Source: Actinorugispora endophytica
Lineage (GTDB): Bacteria; Actinomycetota; Actinomycetes; Streptosporangiales; Streptosporangiaceae
Assembly: GCF_004363075.1 (NCBI RefSeq)
Contig: NZ_SNYN01000010.1
Location: 85,422 to 149,421, forward strand
Direction: 5' to 3'
DNA length: 64,000 nt
The notes beneath the pieces are model-generated. The model had not been told where the DNA came from, made no database searches, and was given only the letters and a program-made list of their open reading frames with translations. Made by a program: the position numbers and the translations under genes. Below are positions 29,584 to 39,817 of the stretch, piece by piece. How positions within the stretch are numbered: the stretch's first letter is position 1; the number at the start of each line of letters is the position of its first letter.

Positions 29584-31290
29584 TCAGTCCAGACCCAACA
29601 GCGTACGCAGGTGCCTGGGCGGCGGCGAACCGTGCGACAGCATCTCGTCGTGCACGGCGCGCTGGTCCGCCTCCGGGCGGGCCGCGGCCAGGTCCCCGGC
29701 CACGCCGTCGACCTCCCGGTAGCCCACGTAGTAGGTGGCGAGCTGGGCGCTGGTGAGCTGGACGCGGCGCCACTTGCCCGCGGCCTCGCCCTCCTCCTGG
29801 TGGCCGCGCTCGATGAGCAGCCGCGTCGCGGCGGCCTCGTCGATCCCGCCGGTGTGGGTGCGCACGTCCAGGATCGCGTTGAGGATCATCCGCAGCCGCA
29901 TCTTCAGCTGCGCCATGCGCAGCGCGAGGTCGTCCCGGCCGCCGTCGCCGTTCCAGCCCGCGTACGCCAGCAGCTCCTCGGTGTAGACGGCCCACCCCTC
30001 GATGAGGGAGCCGCTCCACAGCGCGGCCCGTACCCGGGTGCCGCCCCGGTGGCGGGCCGCGTGCGCGAGCTGGAGGGCGTGTCCCGGCACGCCCTCGTGC
30101 ACCATCAGGTTGCGGAGCATGGACGTGTTGTACTCGCGGTAGAAGGACGCCTGGCGCTCGGCCGACCAGTCGGCGGGCGGCGGGGCGACCGCGATCAGGG
30201 TGGGCTCTCCCCCCGGCGGGCCGAGCGGGCCCGGAGGGTCGCAGTAGGCCACGGCGGCGCCGCGCCGGATCTCCGGCATGTCGATGACGCGCACCGGGTC
30301 GTCCGGGACGCTGACCAGTCCGAGGTCGGCGGTGCGGTCCAGAAGGTGCGCGAAGGCCTCCTCGCAGAGCGGCTTGATGGTGGCGGCGTCGCACGCGCCC
30401 TCGGCGGCCAGGCGGTCGAGCACCTCGCGGACCTGGCCCTGGCGGCGGGGCCGCCCCTCGTACTGGGCGGCGGTCTCGGCGATCTCCTCCTCCGTGGCGA
30501 TCAGGTCGCTCTCGGCGCGGGTGAGCAGGACCTCGGGGCTCAGCACCGAGTCCAGGGCGTACCACAGTTGCGCGGCGTAGTCCCGCTCCCCCAGGCGCGG
30601 GTCCCTGATCGCCCCGTCGAGGCGGGACCCCAGCCACGCGACGTGCTCGCTGAGGGCCTGGCGCGCGGCGTCGCGCCCGGCCTCCAGGCCGGGGCGGCGC
30701 CCCGTGTCCGCGGCGATCAGGGCGTCGGTGTCGGCGCCCAGCAGCGCGACGGCGCCGCGCGCCCGGCCGATGGCGGTCTCCACGTGCACCCGCGACATGC
30801 CGGGGCCGGACTCCAGCAGGCGGCGGGACTCGCGCAGGAAGCCGGGCACGGCCGCGCAGCGTTCGGCGAGCGCGGCGATCCGCTCCTCCTTGGGGAGGGT
30901 GTCGCGGCCGACGAGCGCGTACAGCGCGTCGCCGGGCAGGGTCCGGAGGGGGTCCCAGGTGTGCGGGCGCAGCTCGGTGAGGCGCCACCGGTCCGCGCTG
31001 ATCCTGGTGCGCAGCATCTCCAGGTCGACCCGGTCGGCGGCGGGCAGCAGCGTGTCGTCGATGTCGTCCAGGGCCCGCAGCCCGTCGGCGAGGACGTCCG
31101 CGCGGTTGGCCAGCGCCTCCTCCGAGTAGTCGGTGAGCCGCCCGGAGAACCGGTGGTCGCCGAGCTCGTCGGCCCACTCCGGACTGTCCTCGAGCAGCCG
31201 GTCGAGGATCTTCTCGGCGGTACCCCGGAACCGGTCGGTCATGGCGTTGACACCGGGGTCGGGACGCTGGGGCTCACGTGGCGAAGTCAT
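29584..31290 (-). CDS. DUF885-family putative metallopeptidase
   Basis: A 568-residue cytoplasmic protein of the DUF885 family. The HEGVPGH stretch matches the HExxxH-like zinc motif of the group, followed by LIEGWAVYTEELLAYAGW, which contains a further conserved glutamate. Related proteins are annotated as M3-like or carboxypeptidase Taq-like peptidases; substrate unknown. Start ATG 31290 has AGGA 8 bp upstream. It is not tightly linked to its neighbours. Confidence 0.86.
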   Translation of the reverse strand: MTSPREPQRPDPGVNAMTDRFRGTAEKILDRLLEDSPEWADELGDHRFSGRLTDYSEEALANRADVLADGLRALDDIDDTLLPAADRVDLEMLRTRISADRWRLTELRPHTWDPLRTLPGDALYALVGRDTLPKEERIAALAERCAAVPGFLRESRRLLESGPGMSRVHVETAIGRARGAVALLGADTDALIAADTGRRPGLEAGRDAARQALSEHVAWLGSRLDGAIRDPRLGERDYAAQLWYALDSVLSPEVLLTRAESDLIATEEEIAETAAQYEGRPRRQGQVREVLDRLAAEGACDAATIKPLCEEAFAHLLDRTADLGLVSVPDDPVRVIDMPEIRRGAAVAYCDPPGPLGPPGGEPTLIAVAPPPADWSAERQASFYREYNTSMLRNLMVHEGVPGHALQLAHAARHRGGTRVRAALWSGSLIEGWAVYTEELLAYAGWNGDGGRDDLALRMAQLKMRLRMILNAILDVRTHTGGIDEAAATRLLIERGHQEEGEAAGKWRRVQLTSAQLATYYVGYREVDGVAGDLAAARPEADQRAVHDEMLSHGSPPPRHLRTLLGLD

Positions 31291-31363
31291 CTCCCCCATC
31301 CTGCCAGCCGGCAGCCCCCGATCACAGGTCCGGAACCGGACACACCGGGCCCCGCCCAGGGGC

Positions 31364-32641
31364 TCAGGGCCCCTCCCGGACCTCCGGGCGGGCGCGCAGC
31401 GGGGCGCGGTCGGCCTCGGCCAGACCCGACAGCCAGCCCTCGTAGTCGTTGACCGCGCGCGTCCTGGTGCGGACCAGGCCGGGGAACATCTCATCCACCG
31501 CGTCCTCGACCGCGCGGTCGCGCTCGGCCAGGACCGGGAGCAGGTCCGGCGTCCCCGACTCGGCGGCGGCACCGCGCTCGGCGTCGCGGGCGGCCCGCTC
31601 CAGGCGCTCGCCGACACGCTGGACGTAGGCGGCGAGGAAGGAGCGCCGGAACTCCCTGGTCCGCTCCCGCGCCTTCCTGCCCTTGGCGCCGCCGGGCCTC
31701 CCGGAGCCGGCGCGCACCATCTCGGCGGTCGCCTGCGCCAGCAGCGAGGTGTACATCAGCTCCACCGCGTCCGTGTCCGCGCCGAACCCCAGCACGGTGG
31801 AGAAGCCCAGGTCCTGGTGCCACACCGTGCGGCAGTGGTTGGCCTCGGCGACGACCTCCAGCAGGACCGCCTTGGAGTCCTCGTAGGGGTTGTCCACCGG
31901 GACCCGGATCCCGGTGGGGCGGTTCCCGGCGCCCGGCTCGTCCGCGAGCAGCGCGTGGTCGATGCTGTGGCGCGCCATGAGCTCCTGGGCCCGCGCGGTG
32001 AGCACCTCGGCCTCCCGGGGGAACTCCGTCGACTCGGCCTTGGCCAGCAGGGCGCGGACCCTGTCGACCATGCGGCGGCCGGCCGCTCCCCCGGGTGCCG
32101 GGGCGGGCGGGCGCGGACCGGTCCGGCGCGTCGCGCGCCCCGGGATCGGGCACAGCAGCGGCAGCTCGGGCAGCACCGCGAGCAGGTGGGACAGCTCCAG
32201 CAGGTGGACGGCCGCGACCGGCCAGCCGATGCCCGCCCGCTCGCGCCAGTACCGGGGCCACGGCTCCGCCCCGTCCCACCACACGCGCGCGCCGAGCGCG
32301 TCCAGCTGGGCGCGCCAGCGCTCGTCGACGGACGCCTCGGGGTAGTCGCGCGCCTCCGCGGCGACCGCGCAGACCGCCGCGTCCGCGTGCGGGTCTCCCA
32401 GTGAGCGGCGCGCGTGGTGGACGACGTCGGCGGGCTGCCAGCCGCGCCGCCACGCCGCGGCGGTGTGGCGGCGCAGCAGGTCGGCGAGCGCGTGTTCGGC
32501 GGCGGGCTGCCAGTCGTCGACGCCCGGACCGGCCGTCACGCGGTCGGCGGCCCGCTCGAAGCCCTCGGCGTCGCCGCGCGCCAGCGCGAGCACCGCGTCG
32601 GCCGCCAGGCGTTCGGCGGCCGACGCGACCGACTCGGTCAC
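31364..32641 (-). CDS. DUF2786 protein
   Basis: A 425-residue protein with a central DUF2786 segment ([38 protein letters not shown], about residues 190-230) and a following conserved region with [24 protein letters not shown]. The N-terminal half is Ala/Arg-rich. The family has no known function, though DUF2786 occurs in some phage proteins. GTG start overlaps the thrS stop by 4 bp, so it depends on thrS translation. Confidence 0.82.
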   Translation of the reverse strand: MTESVASAAERLAADAVLALARGDAEGFERAADRVTAGPGVDDWQPAAEHALADLLRRHTAAAWRRGWQPADVVHHARRSLGDPHADAAVCAVAAEARDYPEASVDERWRAQLDALGARVWWDGAEPWPRYWRERAGIGWPVAAVHLLELSHLLAVLPELPLLCPIPGRATRRTGPRPPAPAPGGAAGRRMVDRVRALLAKAESTEFPREAEVLTARAQELMARHSIDHALLADEPGAGNRPTGIRVPVDNPYEDSKAVLLEVVAEANHCRTVWHQDLGFSTVLGFGADTDAVELMYTSLLAQATAEMVRAGSGRPGGAKGRKARERTREFRRSFLAAYVQRVGERLERAARDAERGAAAESGTPDLLPVLAERDRAVEDAVDEMFPGLVRTRTRAVNDYEGWLSGLAEADRAPLRARPEVREGP

Positions 32642-34617
32642 GCCCCCCGGCGCTCGCGGATCGCGGCGACGACCTCGGCGACGGCGTCGTCGACCGGCAC
32701 GCCGTTGTTCTGCGAACCGTCGCGGTAGCGGAAGGAGACCGCGCCCTTGCCCGCGTCCTCGTCACCGGCCAGCAGCATGAAGGGCACCTTCTGCTTCTGG
32801 GCGTTGCGGATCTTCTTCTGCATGCGGTCGTCGCTGGAGTCGATCTCGACCCGGACCCCCTGGGCGCGCAGCTTCTCCGCGACGCCCTCCAGGTAGGGCA
32901 CGTGCTCGTCGGTGATCGGGATTCCGACCACCTGGACCGGGGCGAGCCAGGCCGGGAAGGCTCCCGCGTAGTGCTCCAGCAGGACCGCGAAGAACCGCTC
33001 GATGGATCCGAACAGGGCGCGGTGGATGACCACGGGGCGCCGGCGCGAGCCGTCCGAGGCCTGGTACTCCAGGTCGAAGCGCTCGGGCATGTTGAAGTCC
33101 AGCTGGATGGTGGACATCTGCCAGGTACGGCCGATGGCGTCCTTGGCCTGCACCGAGATCTTCGGGCCGTAGAACGCGGCGCCGCCCGGGTCCAGGACCA
33201 GTTCCAGGCCCTGCTTCTCGGCCGCCCCGCGCAGGATGGCGGTGGACTCCTCCCACACGTCGTCCCCGCCGACGTACTTCTCCGGGTCCTTGGTGGACAG
33301 CTCCAGGTAGAAGTCGTCCAGGCCGTAGTCGCGCAGCAGGTCGAGCACGAAGGTCAGCAGCGAGTCGAGCTCGTCCGCCATCTGCTCCCTGGTGCAGTAG
33401 ATGTGCGAGTCGTCCTGGGTGAACCCGCGCGCGCGGGTCAGGCCGTGGACCACGCCCGACTTCTCGTAGCGGTACACGGTGCCGAACTCGAACAGGCGCA
33501 GCGGAAGCTCGCGGTAGGAGCGCCCGCGCGCGTCGAAGATCAGGTGGTGCATCGGGCAGTTCATCGGCTTCAGGTAGTAGTCCTGGCCGCCGTCGAGCTG
33601 CATGGGGGGGTACATGCCGTCCGCGTACCAGTCCAGGTGCCCCGACTTCTCGAACAGGGCGCCCTTGGTGGCGTGCGGGGTGTAGACGAACTCGTAGCCG
33701 CCCTCCTCGTGGCGCCTGCGCGAGTAGTCCTCCATGACCCGGCGGACGACGCCGCCCTTGGGGTGGAAGACCGCCAGCCCCGAGCCGATCTCCTCGGGGA
33801 TCGAGAACAGGTCGAGTTCGGCGCCGAGCTTGCGGTGGTCGCGCTTCTCGGCCTCCTCCAGGAAGGCCAGGTACGCCTTGAGCGCGTCCTTGGACTCCCA
33901 TGCGGTGCCGTAGACGCGCTGGAGCTGCGGGTTCTTCTCACTGCCTCGCCAGTAGGCCGCCGCCGAGCGCATCAGCTTGAACGCGGGCACCACCCTGGTG
34001 GTGGGCAGGTGCGGCCCCCGGCACAGGTCCTTCCAGCACAGCTCGCCGGTGCGGGCGTGCAGGTTGTCGTAGATGGTGAGCTGGCCCGCGCCGACCTCGA
34101 CGCCCGCGCCCTCGGCCGCCTCGTCCGCGCCGCCCTTGAGGCCGATCAGCTCCAGCTTGTAGGGCTCGTCGGCGAGTTCGGCGCGGGCCGCGTCGTCGGC
34201 GACCGCCCGGCGGGAGAAGCGCTGTCCCTGCTTGATGATCTCCTGCATCTTCTTCTCGATGCGCTTGAGGTCCTCGGGGGTGAACGGCTCGGCGACGTCG
34301 AAGTCGTAGTAGAAGCCGTTCTCGATGGGCGGGCCGATGCCCAGCTTGGCCTCGGGGAACAGCGCCTGGACGGCCTGGGCGAGCACGTGCGCGCAGGAGT
34401 GGCGCAGGATCGCGCGGCCCTCGTCGGAGCCGATCTCCACGGCCTCCACGGCGTCGCCGTCGGCGAGTTCGTGCGCGAGGTCGCGCGGCTCCCCGTTGAC
34501 CCGGGCTGCGATCACGGTTCGCCCGTCCGCTTCCAGCGCCTGGCCCGCCGTAGTGCCGACCGCCACCACACGCTCGGCTCCAGCGAGGGTGATACGCAGC
34601 TCAGGCACGGCGGACAC
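32638..34617 (-). CDS. thrS: Threonyl-tRNA synthetase
   Basis: Class II enzyme with editing. 659 residues: TGS domain (1-60), editing domain with [11 protein letters not shown], class II core with motif 2 [15 protein letters not shown], zinc ligands in NCPMHHLI and later histidines, motif 3 and a C-terminal anticodon domain ([15 protein letters not shown]). GTG start is set by GAGGAG 5 bp upstream. No T-box leader precedes it. Downstream HIT, pgsA and PIM genes follow in the order known from Streptomyces. Confidence 0.97.
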   Translation of the reverse strand: MSAVPELRITLAGAERVVAVGTTAGQALEADGRTVIAARVNGEPRDLAHELADGDAVEAVEIGSDEGRAILRHSCAHVLAQAVQALFPEAKLGIGPPIENGFYYDFDVAEPFTPEDLKRIEKKMQEIIKQGQRFSRRAVADDAARAELADEPYKLELIGLKGGADEAAEGAGVEVGAGQLTIYDNLHARTGELCWKDLCRGPHLPTTRVVPAFKLMRSAAAYWRGSEKNPQLQRVYGTAWESKDALKAYLAFLEEAEKRDHRKLGAELDLFSIPEEIGSGLAVFHPKGGVVRRVMEDYSRRRHEEGGYEFVYTPHATKGALFEKSGHLDWYADGMYPPMQLDGGQDYYLKPMNCPMHHLIFDARGRSYRELPLRLFEFGTVYRYEKSGVVHGLTRARGFTQDDSHIYCTREQMADELDSLLTFVLDLLRDYGLDDFYLELSTKDPEKYVGGDDVWEESTAILRGAAEKQGLELVLDPGGAAFYGPKISVQAKDAIGRTWQMSTIQLDFNMPERFDLEYQASDGSRRRPVVIHRALFGSIERFFAVLLEHYAGAFPAWLAPVQVVGIPITDEHVPYLEGVAEKLRAQGVRVEIDSSDDRMQKKIRNAQKQKVPFMLLAGDEDAGKGAVSFRYRDGSQNNGVPVDDAVAEVVAAIRERRGA

Positions 34618-34800
34618 GGTGTCTCCTCAGGATCTCGTCGACGTTGGCCGGGGCGGGCGCGCGGACAGCGCGGCGACGCCCCTGCTCCGAATGCTATCGG
34701 CCCGCGGTCGCGCGCGCCCCAGCGCCGGTCGCGGGTGCGTCACGGCCCCGGGCGGGTACGGACAGGAGTGAGACCGTTCCTTCGGGGGCAGGGGGTCCGG

Positions 34801-35967
34801 GTGCGCATCGTCATCGTGGGGGCGGGAATCGCCGGACTCACACTCGCGACCGCGCTGAGCCGCTACGGGATCGATCCGGTCGTCCTGGAGCAGGCGCAGC
34901 GTCCCGCCCTTCTGGGCGCGGGCGCCCAGCTCCCGCCCAACGCCACGCGGCCGCTCATCCGGCTGGGGCTGGGAGACGCGCTGGAGGACCAGGGAATCCG
35001 TCCGGCGAGCCGGGACACCCTGCACTGGCGGGACGGCTCGCTCATGGAGTCGATGCCGATGGGCGAGGAGTACGAGGCCCGGTTCGGCGCGCCCTACTAC
35101 ACGGTTCTGCGGTCGGACCTGCACGCGGCGCTGCTGTCGGCCGTCCCCGCGGGTTCGGTGCGGACCGGCTACTACGTCACCGACGTGCTGGACGCCGCCG
35201 ACTCCATCACCCTGCGTTGCGCCGACGGCAGGGAGGTCCACGGCGACGTGGTGATCGGCGCCGACGGCGCCCACTCCGCGGTGCGCGGCGCGCTGAGCCC
35301 CGAGGCCCACCAGCGCTCCCGGCTGAGCGTGTGCAGGGGGCTGGTGCCGGCCTCCGCCGTGCCGAGCCTCGGCGGCGTCCCCCGGATCAGGGTGTGGCTG
35401 GGTCCGGGCCGGCACTTCGTCTGCTATCCGGTGAGCAGCGGGCGCGCCCTCAGCTTCAGCGCGGTCCTCCCGAACCGGGAGGTCCGCCTGGGCTCCTGGA
35501 ACACGCCGAGGCGGATCGACGACCTGAACCGGGCCTTCGCCGGTTGGAGCGGCGAGGTGTCCGCGCTGGTCTCGGCCTCGAAGTGGATCGGGGTGTGGGC
35601 GCTGTACGAGCGCGCCCCGGTACGGGAGTGGAGCCAGGGGCGGATCGCGCTGGTGGGCGACGCCGCGCATCCGATGATGCCGTTCTTCTCCCAGGGGATC
35701 ACCCAGTCGATCGAGGACGCGGTGGTCCTGGCGGGTCTCCTGCACCGGGCCACGTTGCAGACGGTCGAGGAGTCGCTGACGCGGTACGCCCGGACGCGGC
35801 GCGAACGGGTCGAGCGCGTCCAGGGGCTGGCCGTCAGCCTGCTGGGCTCGCTGCGCGAGGCCGGGGAGTCGGAGGTCCCGGGCCGCCCGTTGCTGGCGGA
35901 GCGGGAGAGGAGCGAGGCGGACTGGGTGTACGGGCACGACGTGGAGGCGGACGCCGATGTCCCCTGA
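34801..35967 (+). CDS. FAD-dependent monooxygenase (salicylate-hydroxylase-like)
   Basis: A 388-residue flavoprotein of the aromatic hydroxylase group (class A). It has the Rossmann GxGxxG in VIVGAGIAGLTLA, the DG motif in VIGADGAHSAVR, and the GDAAHPMMPFFSQGITQSIEDA FAD motif. Substrate is not predictable. I start at GTG 34801, which follows GGGGG by 5 bp; GTG 34768 in frame would add 11 residues. It is divergent from thrS and stands alone. Confidence 0.9.
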   Translation: MRIVIVGAGIAGLTLATALSRYGIDPVVLEQAQRPALLGAGAQLPPNATRPLIRLGLGDALEDQGIRPASRDTLHWRDGSLMESMPMGEEYEARFGAPYYTVLRSDLHAALLSAVPAGSVRTGYYVTDVLDAADSITLRCADGREVHGDVVIGADGAHSAVRGALSPEAHQRSRLSVCRGLVPASAVPSLGGVPRIRVWLGPGRHFVCYPVSSGRALSFSAVLPNREVRLGSWNTPRRIDDLNRAFAGWSGEVSALVSASKWIGVWALYERAPVREWSQGRIALVGDAAHPMMPFFSQGITQSIEDAVVLAGLLHRATLQTVEESLTRYARTRRERVERVQGLAVSLLGSLREAGESEVPGRPLLAERERSEADWVYGHDVEADADVP

Positions 35968-36046
35968 GCCTGTTCCACCGTGTCGGGAAACGCCTGTTAC
36001 GTCTCTTTTAGCTGGTCGATATTTGCCAGACCGATATTGTGAGGCC

Positions 36047-36433
36047 ATGTCCCCGAGTCCTGCGACCGATACGGGTGGGGCGGCTCCGGCCGCACCACGG
36101 ACCGCGCGGACGGTCCGCCTCTGGCGACGGTTCCGCGCACGGGTGCGGATCTGGCGCGTCCGCATGCGCTCTCACCCTGTTCTCCACTTGACCTGGCGGA
36201 TCACCGTCGGCCTGGTCGGCGGTCTGATCCTGCTCGGGGGGATCGCGATGTGCATCACCCCCGGACCCGGCATCGGCGGGATCATCCTGGGGCTGGCGAT
36301 CCTGTCCACCGAGTTCTCCTGGGCCCGCCGCCTGCTGTGGCGCGCCCGCCGCTACGCCCACGACGTGCGGCTGAAGGCCGACCACGCCCTCAAGGAGCGC
36401 CGGGTGCGCCGCGGACGCGGGAGCGCCTCCTGA
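36047..36433 (+). CDS. PGPGW-type small membrane protein (TIGR02611-like)
   Basis: A 128-residue protein with a basic N-terminus and two membrane segments (around 55-75 and 80-100). The conserved CITPGPGIGGIILGLAILSTEFSWARRLL region is the family mark. Function unknown. ATG 36047 follows GAGG closely. The leader just upstream has a direct repeat of CGATATT (36018 and 36032 regions) that might be a binding site. Confidence 0.78.
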   Translation: MSPSPATDTGGAAPAAPRTARTVRLWRRFRARVRIWRVRMRSHPVLHLTWRITVGLVGGLILLGGIAMCITPGPGIGGIILGLAILSTEFSWARRLLWRARRYAHDVRLKADHALKERRVRRGRGSAS

Positions 36434-36636
36434 GCGCTTCCCGCGGGCGCGTCCCGGATCACCGCCGGGAGCACTCCGCCCGGCCGTGAGCGGCGGGTTC
36501 GCGGGGTGGGATTCGGCGCGGGAGGATCCTCCGGCCGGCCGCGGGCGGCCCCCGCCGACGATCCGAGGCGTCGGCTCCGCGAGGGAGGTGGAACGGGGAG
36601 GGCCCGGCGGTTACCCCCAGGCCCGGAAAAGACAAA

Positions 36637-36677
36637 GCCCCGGCGAAGCCGACCTGAGTCGGCGGCTGTGCCGGGGC
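36637..36677 (-). terminator. Terminator of tRNA-Val(CAC)
   Basis: GCCCCGGC (36637-36644) pairs with 36670-36677 and an inner stem 36648-36653 pairs with 36658-36663. On the minus strand it follows the tRNA immediately and is followed by TTTGTCTTTT, a T-rich tail uncommon in this genome. Confidence 0.85.
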
Positions 36678-36680
36678 CTG

Positions 36681-36754
36681 TGGGCGATACTGGACTCGAA
36701 CCAGTGACCTCGTCGGTGTGAACGACGCGCTCTAACCAACTGAGCTAATCGCCC
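36681..36754 (-). tRNA. tRNA-Val (CAC)
   Basis: Cloverleaf on the minus strand: acceptor GGGCGAT/ATCGCCC, D-arm GCTC/GAGC, anticodon loop TTCACAC (anticodon CAC, codon GTG), T-arm with TTCGAGT, discriminator A. No encoded CCA. Confidence 0.97.
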
Positions 36755-37184
36755 GGGCCTTCGTCTCGCTCAGCGGGACGAACAAGGAAAACTCTAGCGC
36801 ATCCGAGGGGATGGATGATCCACTCTGAGGTGAAGCTGGCCGACGTCTTATGTGACCGAGGCCACATCATGATCGGGCAATGAAAGGTTAACGTGCGTAA
36901 AACGTGAAACTCCCTCGCATGCGGGCGCTGTGGAAGGCGTCCTCCCCGAGCCCCCTCCACGCCGTCCCCCGCAGAGTGACGCGGCCCACAGATCATCCGG
37001 AAATTCTTTGTTTCCGCAGCTCATTACAGTGGCGGAGAGCGTGGGAAGTTCCGGCGCGACGCCGCCTCACCTCCAGTCGAAGAAGTTTCCCGGTTACGCG
37101 TCACAGACATCGTCCGACCCCTTGAAGCGGGTGAGGCGCAAACCTCCCGAAGGAATCGGGACCGGACGAGAAAAGGTTTGGCAT
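36755..37184. promoter_or_regulatory. Long leader region upstream of ssgB
   Basis: About 430 bp with no credible gene, clearly AT-richer than the coding DNA around it (for example 36840-36905 and 36990-37025). It should hold the ssgB promoter or promoters; I cannot match a WhiG-type consensus. Confidence 0.5.
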
Positions 37185-37604
37185 ATGAACAGCAGCGACA
37201 TCACCGCCACCAGCGAACTCGGCCTGCGGCTCATCGTCCCCGACCGCGCCGCCGTCCCCCTGGCCGCCCGGCTCGACTACACCGCCGACGACCCCTACGC
37301 CATCAAGGTGGCCTTCCACGTGGGCGAGGACGAGCCCGTCGAGTGGATCTTCGCGCGGGAACTGCTGACCGTGGGCATCGTCCGGGCGGTCGGCGAGGGC
37401 GACGTCAGGGTCTGGCCCTCCAAGGACGACGGCGAGCGCACCATCAACATCTCGCTGTCCTCGCCCTTCGGCCACGCGCAGTTCGACGCCCAGGTCTCCC
37501 CCCTGGCGGAGTTCCTGCACCGCACCTACGAGATCGTGCCGGCCGGCCAGGAAGGCGACTACGTCGACCTGGACGCCGAGATCGAGCAGCACCTCTGCAG
37601 CTAG
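37185..37604 (+). CDS. ssgB: Sporulation/cell-division regulator SsgB
   Basis: A 139-residue SsgA-like protein. Compared with Streptomyces SsgB it keeps LGLRLIVP, YTADDPYAIKVAFH, EPVEWIFARELLTVG, GDVRVWPS and the acidic C-terminus DLDAEIEQHL. SsgB positions FtsZ at sporulation septa and is found only in morphologically complex actinomycetes, so it supports a sporulating host. The leader is long and AT-rich. Confidence 0.92.
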   Translation: MNSSDITATSELGLRLIVPDRAAVPLAARLDYTADDPYAIKVAFHVGEDEPVEWIFARELLTVGIVRAVGEGDVRVWPSKDDGERTINISLSSPFGHAQFDAQVSPLAEFLHRTYEIVPAGQEGDYVDLDAEIEQHLCS

Positions 37605-37736
37605 CACCGCCCCCTGGCCCGTCCGAGTGGCGCCGTGATTCTGCGCGCCCGAAATTCGGTGATATGTCCAGGGCTCTGTGATCTGGTTTACCCCGACCCC
37701 GATCGACTAAACCCTCGAACACGGCGACGCACCGAA

Positions 37737-37767
37737 AATGCCGCGGCTCCCTCCGAGCCGCGGCATT
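37737..37767. terminator. Bidirectional terminator, ssgB / aminotransferase
   Basis: AATGCCGCGGCTC (37737-37749) pairs perfectly with 37755-37767 around CCTCC, between convergent genes; flanked by AAA on the left. Confidence 0.85.
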
Positions 37768-37796
37768 CGTCGTCCCCGCAGGGCCGTCGGGACCGG

Positions 37797-38639
37797 TCAG
37801 GGGTCCAGGTCCGCGGCTCCGCGCGCGGCGAACACGGCCATGGCCTTGGCCGTCACCGGCCCCGGCGCCTCCGGCAGCGCGCGCCCGTCGATCGCGCGGA
37901 TCGGCTGCACGTCCCGGCCGGTGGAGGTCAGGAAGGCCTCGGTGACGCCCGCCAGCTCCGTCATCGGCAGGTCCTCCTCCTCGCCCCCGGCCCACTCCAG
38001 CACCAGTTCGCGGGTGATGCCCGCCAGCGGCCCGGCCGACAGCGGCGGCGTGACCAGGCGCCCCTCCACGACCACGAAGATGTTGCTCCCGGTGCCCTCG
38101 CACAGGTTCCCCGCGGTATTGGCGAAGACCGCCTCCCCCGCGCCGCGCCGGCGCGCGTGGTCCAGCGCCACGACGTTCTCGGCGTACGAGGTCGTCTTCA
38201 GCCCGGCCAGCGCCCCGTTCTCGTTGCGCGTCCAGGGCACCACGGCCACGTCCACGACCGGCGCCGGAGGGGTGAACGGGCCGACGGCCACCATGCAGGT
38301 CAGCCCCTCGCCGCTGCGCTCGGAGCCCAACGGCCCCGGCCCCCCGGTCACCGTGATGCGCACCCGACCGGGGTCGGTGTCCGTGTTGGCCTCCAGCGCC
38401 TGGCGCACCCCGTCCCCGATCAGGTCGAGGTCGATCTCGCCCAGCCCCAGCCCGCGCGCCGAACGGGCGAGCCGGTGCAGGTGGCGGGTCAGCGCGAACG
38501 CCTGACCGCGCACGGACTTCACCGTCTCGAAGACACCGTCGCCGACCGTGATCCCGTGGTCCAGGACCGGGATCCGTGCTTCCTGCTCCGACACCACCCG
38601 GCCTGAGCCGTACCCGGCACCGGAGATCCAGATGTTCAT
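37797..38639 (-). CDS. Class IV aminotransferase (aminodeoxychorismate lyase-like)
   Basis: A 280-residue PLP enzyme of the branched-chain aminotransferase / PabC fold. Lys148 in LKTTSYAENV is the PLP lysine, with ANTAGNLCEGTGSNIFVV and GITRELVLEW downstream. The DHGITVGDGVFET N-terminus fits 4-amino-4-deoxychorismate lyase, which makes p-aminobenzoate for folate, but D-amino-acid or branched-chain activities cannot be excluded. ATG start. Confidence 0.87.
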   Translation of the reverse strand: MNIWISGAGYGSGRVVSEQEARIPVLDHGITVGDGVFETVKSVRGQAFALTRHLHRLARSARGLGLGEIDLDLIGDGVRQALEANTDTDPGRVRITVTGGPGPLGSERSGEGLTCMVAVGPFTPPAPVVDVAVVPWTRNENGALAGLKTTSYAENVVALDHARRRGAGEAVFANTAGNLCEGTGSNIFVVVEGRLVTPPLSAGPLAGITRELVLEWAGGEEEDLPMTELAGVTEAFLTSTGRDVQPIRAIDGRALPEAPGPVTAKAMAVFAARGAADLDP

Positions 38640-39001
38640 GCCTGGCCTCTTCCCTCGCAGTCACATCGAGCTTCCGGTTCCCGATCCTGCCACTGCGCAG
38701 GACGAACACGGGCGCGCAGCCGCCGCGTCCGCCGTCAACAGGCTGACCGGCTCCGGCCGGTAACCGGTCGGAGCCGGGACACCGGAGTACCGTAACGATT
38801 CGGCGCGATATCCCCATCCGATCCCCGCGACTCCCCACTCCGACACCGCCCCCGAACCCCGGGCAAGTTACGAATGGCTATCATCTGGGCAACACTTTGC
38901 GGGACGCGGTCAACAAACCCCTCGATCCGCAGCGCCCGGACACACCCATCCGGTTCCCCGTCCCGTTCCCGCCTCCCACGACGAAACAGATCAAGAGAGC
39001 C

Positions 39002-39433
39002 ATGACCTCACGGAGCACCGCCCCTGGCGAACTGAGCTGGTTGCTCGACGACCTCCTCACCCGTGCGGAGGGCACGCACCACGCGATCGTGCTGTCCACC
39101 GACGGGCTGCTGATGGCCTCGTCCAGTCGGTTGGATCGCCCCGCCGCCGAACACCTGTCCGCCATCGCGTCAGGACTGCAGAGCCTGGCCGGAGGAGCGA
39201 GCCGGCACTTCGGCTCCGGGAACGTCAGGCAGAGCATCATCGAGATGGACAAGGCGTTCCTGTTCATCGCAGCCGCCGGCGAAGGCGCCTGCATGGCCGT
39301 GCTCGCCGACTCCGAATGCGACGTCGGCATGGTCGCCTACGAGATGAACATGGTGATCCAGCGCGTCGGCCAGTACCTGACCGCCCCTCCGCGCCCGGAC
39401 ATCCCCGGCTCCCCCTCCCACCTCCAGCGCTGA
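39002..39433 (+). CDS. Orphan Roadblock/LC7-domain protein
   Basis: A 143-residue MglB/Roadblock-family protein: LSWLLDDLLTRAEGTHHAIVLSTDGLLMASS, ASGLQSLAGGAS, then CMAVLADSECDVGMVAYEMNMV. In actinomycete conservons it is encoded with a sensor kinase, a DUF742 protein and a small GTPase. None of those lie nearby, so it is an orphan copy. ATG 39002 follows GAGAG; a longer upstream reading lacks a ribosome site. Position next to ssgB is suggestive only. Confidence 0.88.
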   Translation: MTSRSTAPGELSWLLDDLLTRAEGTHHAIVLSTDGLLMASSSRLDRPAAEHLSAIASGLQSLAGGASRHFGSGNVRQSIIEMDKAFLFIAAAGEGACMAVLADSECDVGMVAYEMNMVIQRVGQYLTAPPRPDIPGSPSHLQR

Positions 39434-39521
39434 CCCGCCACGCCCGGCCGGCGTCCCCGCGAAAGACCCCGCACAGGCCGCCGACCGGGCGTTGTCACAC
39501 CCTGTCCCGCCGATCCCGAGT

Positions 39522-39549
39522 TTGTAGGAGCGCTGGAATCCGCTACAGT
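39522..39549 (+). promoter_or_regulatory. Promoter of the Gly-Gly-Val tRNA cluster
   Basis: TTGTAG (39522-39527), 16 bp, TACAGT (39544-39549). The block around the -10 (TCCGCTACAGTTCTTAA) recurs at the second tRNA cluster, where -35 is TTGCCG, so it is supported by conservation. Confidence 0.75.
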
Positions 39550-39605
39550 TCTTAACGCAGCGAGGGAACCCCGGTCTGGTCCGGACGGTCCCGAAGAATC
39601 GCCGC

Positions 39606-39678
39606 GCGGACGTGGCTCAGCTGGTAGAGCATCACCTTGCCAAGGTGAGGGTCGCGGGTTCGAATCCCGTCGTCCGCT
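39606..39678 (+). tRNA. tRNA-Gly (GCC), copy 1
   Basis: Acceptor GCGGACG/CGTCCGC, D-arm GCTC/GAGC, anticodon stem TCACC/GGTGA with loop TTGCCAA (anticodon GCC), discriminator T. Identical to the copies at 39716 and 52826. Confidence 0.97.
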
Positions 39679-39715
39679 CGCAGTGAAGAATGTTTCGTGG
39701 CGCTTCACGCACCAC

Positions 39716-39788
39716 GCGGACGTGGCTCAGCTGGTAGAGCATCACCTTGCCAAGGTGAGGGTCGCGGGTTCGAATCCCGTCGTCCGCT
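39716..39788 (+). tRNA. tRNA-Gly (GCC), copy 2
   Basis: Identical in sequence to copy 1, 37 bp downstream of it, in the same presumed transcript. Confidence 0.97.
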
Positions 39789-39817
39789 CGCGGTAGAGAA
39801 ACCGAGTGCAAGTTCTC

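Noticed and set aside
32095..34800. Long plus-strand frame running through DUF2786 and thrS into the monooxygenase
   Set aside because: Only the part from 34801 has a recognisable protein. The rest is antisense to thrS.
34618..34800. T-box leader before thrS
   Set aside because: Only about 180 bp, GC-rich, with no T-box core sequence or antiterminator.
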